64,000 nucleotides of DNA from Acinetobacter parvus DSM 16617 = CIP 108168 (lineage in GTDB: Bacteria; Pseudomonadota; Gammaproteobacteria; Pseudomonadales; Moraxellaceae): contig NZ_KB849211.1 in NCBI RefSeq assembly GCF_000368025.1, forward strand, positions 136,703 to 200,702. Direction: 5' to 3'. The position numbers were made by a program, and so were the translations under genes. The notes under the pieces were generated by a model, which was not told the DNA's origin, did not search any database, and saw only the letters and a list, made by a program, of their open reading frames with translations. This document shows, one piece after another, positions 43,491-53,087 of the stretch. The stretch's first letter is position 1. Every line of letters begins with the position of its first letter.

Positions 43491-46400
43491 TCAGCTGTGC
43501 AAAGTTTTTAGCAGGCTGTTTAATAGATCGGCAATAAATTGAATCCGCTTTTCAGCATCTTGCAACATTACCATTACTTTCAAACGCTGCCCACCATCCA
43601 TACGGAAATAGGTCGGATGTTTTTGCATCATTTGAATAATGCTCATGGCTTGCACAGGTGTATCGGGCGAAAATTCAATGTAGCCACCATTGCTATTGAT
43701 ATCCACTTTGGTGATGCCCAGTTGCTCTGCTCTCAAACGTATTTGATGAACGCTGAATAGTTGCTTAACGGGTTGCGGTGGAATACCAAAACGGTCAATC
43801 AACTCCATGCGGATATGATCAAGCTTTTCTTGAGTATCAGTATTACTAATGCGTTTGTAGAACAATAAACGCTGATGCACATCACCCAAATAATCATCTG
43901 GAATTAAAGCAGGCATGTGCAGGTTGATTTCTGCAGTTAAAGACAACGGTGCATCGAAGTTAGGGGTTTTACCCTTTTGAATGGCTTTGGTGGCTTTTTC
44001 TAGCATTTCCATATACAAGCTATAACCAATGGCTTGCATTGAACCACTTTGTTGCTCGCCCAGTAATTCGCCCGCACCACGAATTTCCAAGTCTTCGGTT
44101 GCTAGCATAAAACCTGCCCCTAAAGTTGAGGCACGCTGAATGGCATCCAGGCGTTTTTCAGCATCACCTTTTAAGCCTTTAATAGATGGTACAAGTAAAT
44201 ACGCATAAGCTTGGTGATGCGAGCGCCCGACACGACCACGTAGTTGGTGCAACTGCGCCAATCCGAGTTTATCTGCACGTTCAATTAAAATGGTATTGGC
44301 ATTTGGGACGTCAATTCCTGTTTCAATAATGGTCGAGCATACCAAGACATTGTATTCTTTATGATAAAACTGCTGCATGACTTGCTCTAATTCGCGTTCT
44401 CGCATTTGCCCATGTGCGACTGCAACGCGCGCTTCTGGTACCAATTCACGAATGGTTTCAGCACTGCGCTCAATGGTTTCCACTTCATTATGCAGCAAAT
44501 AGACCTGACCCCCACGCAGCAATTCACGTAAAATTGCTTCTTTAATCGAGTCATCGGTATGTTCCTGTACAAAGGTTTTCACTGCCAAACGCCGTGCAGG
44601 CGGTGTCGCAATAATCGATAAATCCCGCATTCCAGAGAATGCCATATTCAAGGTACGGGGAATTGGAGTTGCGGTTAAAGTCAACATATCCACATCGGCA
44701 CGTAAGGCTTTAATACGCTCTTTATCCCGAACCCCAAAACGATGTTCTTCATCTACAATCATTAAACCAAGGTTTTTAAATTGCACATTCTCTTGTAAGA
44801 TTTTATGTGTACCAACGACAATATCGACTCTACCCTCGGCCAAATCCTCAATAATTTTGAGATGAGTTTTATTACTGCCAAAACGGGACAATACTTCAAT
44901 ACGAACGGCCGTATCAGCAAAACGGTCTTTAAAGGATTCATAATGCTGCTGCGCCAATAGCGTAGTTGGAACCAGTACGGCAACCTGTTTACCATTTTGC
45001 ACAGCGACAAAAGCGGCACGCATCGCCACCTCTGTTTTACCAAAGCCCACATCACCACAGACTAGACGATCCATTGGCTTGGCCAGTTGCATATCATGTA
45101 GGGTCGCTTCAATCGCATTGGCTTGGTCAAGTGTTTCCTCATAAGCAAAGCCACTGGCAAATTGCATATAAGCGGTATGGTCCATTTCAAATGCAAAGCC
45201 TGGCTTGGACTGACGACGTGCCTGTATATGCAGCAACTCAGCCGCAACATCATGGATTTGTTCCAGTGCTTTACGCTTGGCCTTGCTCCATGTATCCGTA
45301 CCTAATTTATGCAAAGGTGCAAGATTGGGATCACCGCCACTATAACGGCTAATCAGGTGTAAATTGGTCACAGGCACATAAACTTTTGCACCATCAGCAT
45401 AGTCAAGCTGTAAGAATTCGTGATCCTGCTGATCAATTTCCAGCGTCGTCAAGCCTGCATAACGTCCAACACCATGATCAATATGTACCACAGGTGCACC
45501 AATACTCAGTTCCGTCAGACTACGTATCAGGAATTCTTCCGACACTTCCTGTTGACGTTTACGGCGACGTTGTACCACACGATGTTCATAGAGCTGATTT
45601 TCAGAAATCACCGAAAGTTGATTCGTTAGCAACAAGCCCCGATCTAAAGGCGCGCTGGTAATGGCAACCTGTAACTGATCTTTCTGGAACTGGGCAAAAC
45701 TCTCTACGGTTTGAATTTCACCTAATACCGCCCGCAAAGCATCTTTTAAAGTTTCACGGCGACCTGCACTTTCCGCAACCAATAAAATAGGATGTTTAGC
45801 TTGATCAACATAATGTTTCACCACCTCAAAAGGCTGTTGCTTTTTAGGATCAACCGCAAGTTTGGGTGGCTGCTCAGCAGCAAGATTGAGTACACCTGCT
45901 TTGGCTTCAAATGCTTCTGCTGAGGCCAGAATTCGTGGAAATTGATTTAATGCCTGTAACACATGATGTGGCATTAAAAATAATTCCTCGGGAGGAAGAA
46001 TCGGTTGATCAATGTTATGACGACGATCCTCATAACGACGAACCACTTCCTTCCAGAAGTTGATGAGTTCATCTTCAACTTCATTATTTGTAATGACAAC
46101 GCAATTCTTTGGTAAGTAGGTTGTGAGGATGCTTTGTGTTTCCATCAGCTTTTTATCAAAGAATAATGGTAGGTAAAATTCCAGACCTGGGGTCGCAATG
46201 CCCTCTAGGACATCCTGATAAATTGGATTTTTCTTAGGATTGGCAGTGGGAAAACTTTCCGCATAACGATCTCTAAAAGTCGAACGCCCCTCTTTTAATG
46301 GAAACTCTTTAGCAGGTAAAACAGTAAAGTTTTTTAAGGATTCAGTGGTGCGCTGCGTTTCTGGATCGAAGAATTTCAGACTCTCAATTTCATCATCAAA

Positions 46401-46952
46401 TAAGTCAATTCGAATCGGTTGATCTTGTCCAGAGGCGTAAATATCCATGATGCTGCCACGAACCGCAAATTCACCATGATCATACACCGTATCAACCAAC
46501 CGATAGCCTGCTTGTACCAACTGCTTTTTTTGAGCTTCCAGATCAAGTTTCTGTCCCACCTTAATATCAAAATGCTCGCCCACAACCCATGAATATGGTG
46601 CAACCCTTTGAGCAAGTGTACTTGCCGAAATCAGTAAAATGCCCTTTTGTGGCATATGGGACAGAATAGCCAAACGTTCTGACACAATATCCTGATGCGG
46701 TGACAAACGGTCATAAGGCAAAATTTCCCAGTCAGGGAAAATGGTAGGCTTGATGCCATAGAATTCAAGTTCACTTTCTAATTGCGCAAGATGCTGGTTA
46801 TTGCTTGCAACAATCACATAGAGACTGGAACTTTGCGTGGCTATTTCTTTAAATAATAATGCAGCTGATGATCCAAGCAATGAACCAATCCAGCGTTTTT
46901 CGCCTGCTTTGAATTGTTGTAGATTTAATTGAGAGATTTCTTGTTGAAACAT
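43491..46952 (-). CDS. mfd: Transcription-repair coupling factor
   Basis: A 1153-residue DNA translocase, close to E. coli Mfd (1148). Visible blocks are the UvrB-like N-terminus (FPDWEILPYDRLSPHQDIVSERL), the RNA polymerase interaction domain (VVHIDHGVGRYAGL), and the RecG-like helicase motifs: LVCGDVGFGKTEVAMRAAF, VDEEHRFGVRDKE, TATPIPRTLNMAF and QLRGRVGRS. It removes stalled RNA polymerase and brings UvrA to the lesion. Confidence 0.98.
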   Translation of the reverse strand: MFQQEISQLNLQQFKAGEKRWIGSLLGSSAALLFKEIATQSSSLYVIVASNNQHLAQLESELEFYGIKPTIFPDWEILPYDRLSPHQDIVSERLAILSHMPQKGILLISASTLAQRVAPYSWVVGEHFDIKVGQKLDLEAQKKQLVQAGYRLVDTVYDHGEFAVRGSIMDIYASGQDQPIRIDLFDDEIESLKFFDPETQRTTESLKNFTVLPAKEFPLKEGRSTFRDRYAESFPTANPKKNPIYQDVLEGIATPGLEFYLPLFFDKKLMETQSILTTYLPKNCVVITNNEVEDELINFWKEVVRRYEDRRHNIDQPILPPEELFLMPHHVLQALNQFPRILASAEAFEAKAGVLNLAAEQPPKLAVDPKKQQPFEVVKHYVDQAKHPILLVAESAGRRETLKDALRAVLGEIQTVESFAQFQKDQLQVAITSAPLDRGLLLTNQLSVISENQLYEHRVVQRRRKRQQEVSEEFLIRSLTELSIGAPVVHIDHGVGRYAGLTTLEIDQQDHEFLQLDYADGAKVYVPVTNLHLISRYSGGDPNLAPLHKLGTDTWSKAKRKALEQIHDVAAELLHIQARRQSKPGFAFEMDHTAYMQFASGFAYEETLDQANAIEATLHDMQLAKPMDRLVCGDVGFGKTEVAMRAAFVAVQNGKQVAVLVPTTLLAQQHYESFKDRFADTAVRIEVLSRFGSNKTHLKIIEDLAEGRVDIVVGTHKILQENVQFKNLGLMIVDEEHRFGVRDKERIKALRADVDMLTLTATPIPRTLNMAFSGMRDLSIIATPPARRLAVKTFVQEHTDDSIKEAILRELLRGGQVYLLHNEVETIERSAETIRELVPEARVAVAHGQMRERELEQVMQQFYHKEYNVLVCSTIIETGIDVPNANTILIERADKLGLAQLHQLRGRVGRSHHQAYAYLLVPSIKGLKGDAEKRLDAIQRASTLGAGFMLATEDLEIRGAGELLGEQQSGSMQAIGYSLYMEMLEKATKAIQKGKTPNFDAPLSLTAEINLHMPALIPDDYLGDVHQRLLFYKRISNTDTQEKLDHIRMELIDRFGIPPQPVKQLFSVHQIRLRAEQLGITKVDINSNGGYIEFSPDTPVQAMSIIQMMQKHPTYFRMDGGQRLKVMVMLQDAEKRIQFIADLLNSLLKTLHS

Positions 46953-47051
46953 AGAGAAAATCGTGCAATTTAAAGGACAATTGACTTAGTTTAGCATGAT
47001 GTTTTTTATGTGGATATAAATCCAGAAAGAAGACTAACTGGATTTATCTTT

Positions 47052-47417
47052 TCATTTTTTCTCTAACTGGCGGTCCATCAAGCGAAATAAGGGGCGGGTT
47101 AAATTCATAACCGTAGCAGGTGCAGTATTCAGCAAGGCATTGGCAATTGCACCACTGGTACTGGTGATACGATAGGACTTTTGCTGTACTGCCTTGACAA
47201 TCCATCCTGCTGCGGTAGAGGTATCCCGCATTTGCATATGTTTATAAATCGTTGTTTTAGATGACATCGGAACATGGGTGCACATGGTCGAGATATTAAT
47301 CACATGTCCTCCACCATTTTCCAGAAAATGTGGCAACAGACCTAATGTCAAACGAACCGCTGCAAAATAGTTGATTTGCAGAGACCATACCATTAAACCT
47401 GAGCTGTTATTTTCCAA
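47052..47417 (-). pseudogene. Short-chain dehydrogenase remnant
   Basis: This frame encodes part of an SDR: QINYFAAVRLTLGLLPHFLENGGGHVINIST, then SSKTTIYKHMQMR and the C-terminus. The cofactor-binding TGxxxGxG region is missing at the 5' end. The catalytic YxxxK segment is missing from the middle, where roughly 45 residues look deleted between two Val-Pro positions. It abuts a LysR-regulator remnant on the other strand, so both genes lost their 5' ends at one junction near 47410. Confidence 0.8.
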
Positions 47418-47418
47418 A

Positions 47419-47676
47419 GATTACTGGCGTACTGATAATCATCACTCCGCCTGTATGATGATTGTTAGGAATCTGGGTTGGGGGGTTTTACCGCTGGAAA
47501 TGTTTAATGAAAATCCTGACTTAAAGAAAAAATTTAAAATCATGGAACTTTATGATTTTACCCCCAAATTTGAATATTATGTGGATTTGGTCTGGAGTCG
47601 TGAAAGCGACTTGGGTGCAGCAGCACGCTTCTTAATTGAGCATATCCGCACACAACGCCAACTCAATAACAAATAA
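47419..47676 (+). pseudogene. LysR-family regulator C-terminal remnant
   Basis: Residues DYWRTDNHHSACMMIVRNLGWGVLP and MELYDFTPKFEYYVDLVWSRES belong to the second half of a LysR-type ligand-binding domain. The DNA-binding and first ligand lobes are gone. It faces away from the SDR remnant across a breakpoint near 47410, and about 110 bp separates it from the transaldolase gene. Confidence 0.8.
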
Positions 47677-47789
47677 TAAAAAGCAAACAGATAAATCTCT
47701 ATCTACAATCAAAGCCATGCTTTGCTTTCACGCAGATTGTGCTATAACAGAAGTTACCAATAATATTGTTTAGCAAGAAATCTATAGCA

Positions 47790-48779
47790 ATGACTGAATC
47801 TGCATTACATCAATTAAAGAATTTAACCACTGTGGTTGCCGATAGTAGTGATCTGGAAGCAATTGAAAAATTTCGCCCTTTGGATGCCACTACCAATCCA
47901 TCACTGATCACGGCTGCTGCTGAACAACCCGAAAGCAAGGAACTGATTGAAGATGCCTATACTCAGGCAAAACAGGAAAATTATCAGGGTGATGAACTGA
48001 TTGAACGCACCATTGATATTTTAACTGTGAAATTTGGTGTTGAAATTTTAAAGCTGATTGATGGCCGTGTATCAACTGAGGTAGATGCCTCACTGTCTTA
48101 TGATACCGAAGCGACGATTGCCAAGGCACGTGAACTCTCCAAGCTTTATCAGGGCTATGGCATTGAACAGTCACGCATCCTGATCAAGATTGCGTCAACA
48201 TGGGAAGGGATTCAGGCAGCTAAAGTGCTGGAAGCTGAGGGAATTCCATGTAACCTGACTTTGTTGTTTGGTCTACATCAAGCCCAAGCCTGTGCTGATG
48301 CCAAAGTCACACTGATTTCCCCATTTGTTGGTCGTATTCTGGACTGGTATAAAAAAGCTGAGGGCGTTGATCAATATCCAATTGAAAAAGACCCTGGAGT
48401 GCTGTCAGTTAAGAAAATCTATAACTACTACAAACAACATGGGATTCCAACCCAGGTCATGGGTGCAAGCTTCCGCACCACAGCGCAAGTTTTAGGCTTG
48501 GCAGGTTGTGATTTATTGACGATTGCGCCAAATTTATTGGCGCAACTGGAACAGGATCAGCAAACGGTTACAGCTCAGCTCAGTACCGAAGCAGCACAAC
48601 AGGCAGAAAAAATTGAACGTCCTGCCCAAAGCAAAGAAAGCTTTAAGGCAGAACTTGAACACGACTTGATGGCTTTCCAGTTACTGCAAAGCGGTATTGA
48701 TGGCTTTATCAAGGCGCGTGACCAGCTCAGTTTATTACTACGCCAATCATTTGGTATTGATGCTGAAATCCAGCCTTAA
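47790..48779 (+). CDS. tal: Transaldolase
   Basis: A 329-residue pentose-phosphate enzyme that moves dihydroxyacetone units between sedoheptulose-7-phosphate and glyceraldehyde-3-phosphate. TTVVADSSDLEAIEKFRPLDATTNPSLI starts it. The Schiff-base lysine is in RILIKIASTWEGI (about residue 130). ISPFVGRILDWYKK and VMGASFRTTAQVLGLAGCDLLTI are further blocks. The ATG at 47790 matches known TalB starts; an upstream TTG is unlikely. Confidence 0.95.
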   Translation: MTESALHQLKNLTTVVADSSDLEAIEKFRPLDATTNPSLITAAAEQPESKELIEDAYTQAKQENYQGDELIERTIDILTVKFGVEILKLIDGRVSTEVDASLSYDTEATIAKARELSKLYQGYGIEQSRILIKIASTWEGIQAAKVLEAEGIPCNLTLLFGLHQAQACADAKVTLISPFVGRILDWYKKAEGVDQYPIEKDPGVLSVKKIYNYYKQHGIPTQVMGASFRTTAQVLGLAGCDLLTIAPNLLAQLEQDQQTVTAQLSTEAAQQAEKIERPAQSKESFKAELEHDLMAFQLLQSGIDGFIKARDQLSLLLRQSFGIDAEIQP

Positions 48780-48798
48780 TTAGTCGATTTTTCAACTA

Positions 48799-48840
48799 TA
48801 AAAAACCGATTTTTGTTACTATAGCAAGAATCGGTTTTTT
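48799..48840 (+). terminator. tal terminator
   Basis: AAAAAACCGATTTTTG and CAAGAATCGGTTTTTT form a stem with a T-run between tal and the LysE-type gene. Confidence 0.85.
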
Positions 48841-48852
48841 AATGAGTTGATT

Positions 48853-49503
48853 GTGTTTGGTATCACAGATTTAACCACTTACATCATTGGTACAGTGTTG
48901 ATTATCTTATTACCTGGCCCCAACTCGTTATATGTAATGTCGGTTGCCTCACGTTATGGGATCCAAACAGGTTTTTGGGGTGCATTGGGCGTATTAACAG
49001 GCGATTCTATTTTAATCCTGCTGACTATTTTTGGAGCAGCATCCCTGTTACAAGCTTTTCCAATTTTATTTGTGATTTTAAAAATAATCGGGGGTGCCTA
49101 CTTAGCCTATTTAGGTTTTAAATTATTACAGGGCGCTTATCAAACATGGAACACACCACAACAGCATGCTGAACTGCCTGATTTACCTCAATTAGATCAA
49201 GTTCACCCCTACCGTACAGCACTGAGTATCAGCTTGCTTAATCCCAAAGCCATCCTATTTTTTCTGTCTTTCTTTGTGCAGTTCGTCAAACCAGACTATG
49301 CCTATCCTGCATTAAGTTTTTTAATTCTGGCGATTATTCTGCAATTGATCAGTTTTAGTTATTTAACCGCCTTGATCTTTTCTGGTATTAAATTGGCAGC
49401 TTTTTTTAAACATAACCTTAAACTGGCAGCAAGTGGTATTTGTCTGGTTGGCATCCTGTTTTTTGGTTTTGGTGTTAAACTCGCAACCTCAACGCTGGCT
49501 TAA
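48853..49503 (+). CDS. LysE-family amino acid exporter
   Basis: A 216-residue inner-membrane protein of the LysE/RhtB family with six hydrophobic segments. IIGTVLIILLPGPNSLYVMSVASRYG and GAYLAYLGFKLLQGA are diagnostic. RhtB-type members export amino acids; the substrate is not known. The start may be GTG at 48853 or TTG at 48847; I prefer GTG because it gives the normal MFGI N-terminus. Confidence 0.9.
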   Translation: MFGITDLTTYIIGTVLIILLPGPNSLYVMSVASRYGIQTGFWGALGVLTGDSILILLTIFGAASLLQAFPILFVILKIIGGAYLAYLGFKLLQGAYQTWNTPQQHAELPDLPQLDQVHPYRTALSISLLNPKAILFFLSFFVQFVKPDYAYPALSFLILAIILQLISFSYLTALIFSGIKLAAFFKHNLKLAASGICLVGILFFGFGVKLATSTLA

Positions 49504-49611
49504 TGCTACTTTTGATCAAATGATCAATTTATTCAATCATTTTAGAACTACGATTTAGCGAATATTAACGATATACTTTTCAACAAATTTTAATCAACTA
49601 TAGATGCATTG

Positions 49612-50568
49612 ATGCAACGCCTTATTCAAGATTTTTCCATTCCTGCGGTATTTGCTGGCTTTATTACTTTCCTGATTGGGATTAGCGTTTCTGCGGTCTT
49701 GGTGATTCAAGGCGCACAATCTTTAGGGGCAAATACTGCACAAATCAGCTCATGGTTTTGGGCACTGGGTTTGGCAATTGGTCTATCAGGCTTAATCCTG
49801 TCATGGAAATATAAATATCCCGTGGCAACAGCATGGTCGACCCCTGGGATTGCGTTGATTATCGCTTCTACAGGCCATTATGATTTGTATGAAGCAATTG
49901 GTGCTTTCTTAATGTGTGGCGTCGCAATCGCAATCGTTGGATTTTCAGGCATTTTCCAAAAGTTAATGGCGCATATTCCGCAAAGCCTCACGTGTGCGAT
50001 GCTTGCAGGAATTTTATTAAAATTTGGCATACAGATTTTTAGCAGTATGCAAACTTATCTGGGTTTTATCCTGAGTATGCTGCTGATTTATCTGGTCTCA
50101 AAAAGACTGTTTCCGCGTTACAGCATCGTACTCACCGTGATTTTAGGAGCGATGATTTGCCCATTCTTTATCGAGTTTCAATTGCATTCCATCACATGGT
50201 CTTTGGCACAACCTGTCTGGATGCAACCTGCATTTTCATGGTCTGCCTTACTCGGTCTGGCTTTACCGCTGTTTGTGATTAATATGACCTCACAGAACTT
50301 GCCTGGGATTGCCATGATCAAGAGTTATGGCTATCAACCGCATGTCAATCAACTGGTCGGCTGGACGGGTGTTGCCCTGTTTGCAACCATTAGCCATAAC
50401 GTTGCACTTGCTTTTGCCAATGTAGAAGAACGTGAAGCAGCCTTGCTGACTTTTTTATGTAGTGCTTCTGGTGTGCAGTTCTGGGGGATTGGTTCCGCTT
50501 TTTGGGGATTGATCTTAGGTATTTTTGTTTTGATCCTATTCAGGTTGAAACTAAAAAATAAGCCTTAG
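49612..50568 (+). CDS. BenE-like transporter with an internal in-frame deletion
   Basis: A 318-residue inner-membrane protein of the benzoate:H+ symporter (BenE/YdcO) family, usually about 390 residues. VATAWSTPGIALI and LPLFVINMTSQNLPGIAMIKSYGY are typical. After GWTGVALFATI the sequence jumps to SHNVALAFANVEEREAALLTFLCSASG. The segment that normally carries PFGG...TAAIC and about two membrane helices (roughly 70 residues) is absent, with the frame kept. Transport activity is doubtful. The stop (TAG) lies inside the terminator stem. Confidence 0.8.
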   Translation: MQRLIQDFSIPAVFAGFITFLIGISVSAVLVIQGAQSLGANTAQISSWFWALGLAIGLSGLILSWKYKYPVATAWSTPGIALIIASTGHYDLYEAIGAFLMCGVAIAIVGFSGIFQKLMAHIPQSLTCAMLAGILLKFGIQIFSSMQTYLGFILSMLLIYLVSKRLFPRYSIVLTVILGAMICPFFIEFQLHSITWSLAQPVWMQPAFSWSALLGLALPLFVINMTSQNLPGIAMIKSYGYQPHVNQLVGWTGVALFATISHNVALAFANVEEREAALLTFLCSASGVQFWGIGSAFWGLILGIFVLILFRLKLKNKP

Positions 50569-50586
50569 TATCCTAAGGCTTATTTA
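50557..50586. terminator. Bidirectional terminator between the BenE-like and Kef-type genes
   Basis: AATAAGCCTTAG and CTAAGGCTTATT are perfect complements around a 6-nt loop between convergent genes. Confidence 0.85.
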
Positions 50587-50606
50587 AGAAATGAATTGGT
50601 TAACCG

Positions 50607-52439
50607 TTATTTTTCATCCAAATCTTTCTGCGCCTCTTCATCGTTTAAAATCCGTCCAGCCTGTTTAGGTCGAATTAATGGTGCAGTTGGACGTGGATGG
50701 GCATTGGTATATTGCAGACCCACACCTGCATAAACGTCATCCGCAGCGATTTCTGTTTCAAAACGCTCATCATCACGCTCACGAATTTCATCGGCAATGC
50801 GCTGAACCTCATCTTCATCGACACCCAGTTCTTGCAAAATCACGCCGCCAAACTTGATTGCTGATTCAAAGGTTTCACGAATCATATAATCCACTTTTTG
50901 CTTGACTAAATAAAGTGAGTGTTCGCGGTCATAGGAACGTACCAGCAGCTTGGCCAGTGGAAATTCATGCGTCACCAGCTCCACAATTCGATTGGTGGTT
51001 TCTTTACTATCGACACACACCACGATTGCCTGCGCCGTAGCCGCCCCCGAAGCATGCAGAATATCCAGACGGCAACCGTCACCATAATAGATTTTAAAAC
51101 CGAATTTTTCCGCGTTTTGAATCATGTCAATGTCATTATCAATAATGGTGACATCAACGCCTCTTGCCAGTAATAATTGACTGGTCACCTGCCCAAAACG
51201 GCCAAAACCAATCATCAGAACACTACCACTGAGTCCATCGGCAACATTGACATTGTCTAAATTAATTTCGTCCTTGGTTTGAGTAAATCGCTTGAATACA
51301 ATCCCCAGAATAGGTGTCAACACCATTGAAAGCACGATAATTGCGGTCAGGTTCGACTTGATTGTATTATCAATCACCTGGGCACTGAGAGCCGCAGCAA
51401 ACAACACAAAGGCAAATTCACCACCCTGGGCCATCAGCAATGCACGATCCAGTGCTTCGGTATGTGAACTTTTGGTAATGCGGGCAACGATATAGATCAT
51501 CAGTGCCTTGGCGAACATCATCGCCAACACACCACTGAGAATAAGCTGCCAGTTTTGGGCAACCACGGACAAATCGAGCGACATCCCAACACCGAGGAAA
51601 AACAAACCCAGTAACAACCCTCGGAATGGTTCTATATCCGCTTCAATTTGATGCCTGAATGTTGATTCAGACAACAACACACCTGCAAGAAAAGCACCCA
51701 TTGCCATAGACAAACCACTGACCTGCATCAGCAATGCAGCACCCAGCACAACCAGTAACGCTGCTGCGGTCATGACTTCCCGCGCCTTTGCAGCCGCCAG
51801 AAATCTAAACAGAGGATTCAGCAACCAATAACCTGCGGCGATTAAACCTGCAATTGCAATTAAACCAATACCAATATTTTCTAAACGCGCCGAGGTACTT
51901 TCAACCACATGATTCGGTGCCATGAAAGCAACAATTGCAAGTAAAGGAACAATCAATAAATCTTCAAACAATAAAATGGCAACAATCTTCTGGCCCTGTG
52001 GCTGGGCAATATCACCCCGATCTCCCAGTAACTGCATCACAATTGCTGTTGAAGTGAGTACAAAACAAGCCGCCCCAATAAAAGCCACCTGCCATGTGAA
52101 GCCAAATAATAGCCCCACGCCTGTTAATGCGGTCGCACAGGCTACAATCTGCAATGTCCCCAGGCCAAAGATTTCGCGTCTGAGTCCCCATAAATGTGAA
52201 GGCTGCATTTCCAGACCAATCACAAACAGGTACATGACAACCCCTAATTCTGCAATATGTAAAATTGATGTGGAGTCGTGGAAAAATGCAAAGCCAAATG
52301 GTCCAATGATCAAGCCTGCAATTAAGTAACCCAGTACCGAACCCAAACCTATTCGTTTAAAAATAGGGACTGCAATCACAGCCGCGGCCAATAAAACCAC
52401 GGGTGCAATTAAGCTAATTGAATGTGCCTCTGAACTCAT
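50607..52439 (-). CDS. Kef-type K+/H+ antiporter (CPA2) with TrkA-N domain
   Basis: A 610-residue membrane protein. Twelve or so helices span residues 8-385, with LGSVLGYLIAGLIIGPFGFAF and VLTSTAIVMQLLGDRGD. The cytosolic nucleotide-binding domain begins at VLMIGFGRFGQVTSQLLLARGVDVTIID (about residue 405) and keeps the GxGxxG fold. The KefB/KefC family exports potassium and is gated by glutathione adducts. No KefF/KefG partner gene is adjacent. Confidence 0.93.
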   Translation of the reverse strand: MSSEAHSISLIAPVVLLAAAVIAVPIFKRIGLGSVLGYLIAGLIIGPFGFAFFHDSTSILHIAELGVVMYLFVIGLEMQPSHLWGLRREIFGLGTLQIVACATALTGVGLLFGFTWQVAFIGAACFVLTSTAIVMQLLGDRGDIAQPQGQKIVAILLFEDLLIVPLLAIVAFMAPNHVVESTSARLENIGIGLIAIAGLIAAGYWLLNPLFRFLAAAKAREVMTAAALLVVLGAALLMQVSGLSMAMGAFLAGVLLSESTFRHQIEADIEPFRGLLLGLFFLGVGMSLDLSVVAQNWQLILSGVLAMMFAKALMIYIVARITKSSHTEALDRALLMAQGGEFAFVLFAAALSAQVIDNTIKSNLTAIIVLSMVLTPILGIVFKRFTQTKDEINLDNVNVADGLSGSVLMIGFGRFGQVTSQLLLARGVDVTIIDNDIDMIQNAEKFGFKIYYGDGCRLDILHASGAATAQAIVVCVDSKETTNRIVELVTHEFPLAKLLVRSYDREHSLYLVKQKVDYMIRETFESAIKFGGVILQELGVDEDEVQRIADEIRERDDERFETEIAADDVYAGVGLQYTNAHPRPTAPLIRPKQAGRILNDEEAQKDLDEK

Positions 52440-52551
52440 GTTGTTCTCATTTTTATCAATGCGATTTTATTCTATGTGAAAGCTTAAAAGACTGATATAT
52501 CATTTATGAGACATAACCTCTCAATTCATTTATTTTCATGCGGATAGAAAC

Positions 52552-52581
52552 AAAAAAGCCGTCAACCATGACGACTTTTTT
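52552..52581 (-). terminator. RDD gene terminator
   Basis: AAAAAAGCCGTC and GACGACTTTTTT pair imperfectly between the RDD gene and the Kef-type gene. Confidence 0.7.
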
Positions 52582-52604
52582 GTGTTCATCGTGAAAATCT
52601 AAAG

Positions 52605-53021
52605 TTATAGCTCACGCACAACTACGCTTTTTGCGATTTTGTCATGCCAACCTTGTTTTTTGCTATCGAATGCAATCCAGATAAAACCCAGAAAGAAAAC
52701 CAGCGTAGATGGGAAATAACCGATATAACGAAGAATGGCTTGCCCAACCGTCAGGTTTTCACCTGTTTTTTCATCCAGTACCTTTAAACGTAACAACCGT
52801 TTTCCAGGTGTTCCTGCAAATTTTACCCAGCATACAATATAAAAAACTGCACCAATAATCTGGCCAAGCCAATCTGACCATGTCCAGCCTGTAAAACCAC
52901 TTGCAGCATTTGGTGCGATAATCATCATAATCGGAATTAAAGCAACGATCAGGATAATCGAGTCAATAATTGAAGCTAATAGACGTATCCAAAAACCTGC
53001 ATATTCGTATGTATGTGACAT
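52605..53021 (-). CDS. RDD-family membrane protein
   Basis: A 138-residue inner-membrane protein with the RDD pattern: AGFWIRLLASIIDSIILIVAL (Arg then Asp of helix 1) and GTPGKRLLRLKVLDEKTGE. Three hydrophobic segments are present. The function is unknown for most of the family; some are sodium/proton exchangers. Confidence 0.88.
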   Translation of the reverse strand: MSHTYEYAGFWIRLLASIIDSIILIVALIPIMMIIAPNAASGFTGWTWSDWLGQIIGAVFYIVCWVKFAGTPGKRLLRLKVLDEKTGENLTVGQAILRYIGYFPSTLVFFLGFIWIAFDSKKQGWHDKIAKSVVVREL

Positions 53022-53087
53022 TTTCCCCTCTCATTTTATTTCTATAAGAATCAATATTTATATATGATATGTGCCTAAGCATATCAT

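Noticed and set aside
44762..45661. Long open frames antisense or out of frame within mfd
   Set aside because: The mfd frame is complete with all helicase motifs; the others have no start signals and no family resemblance.
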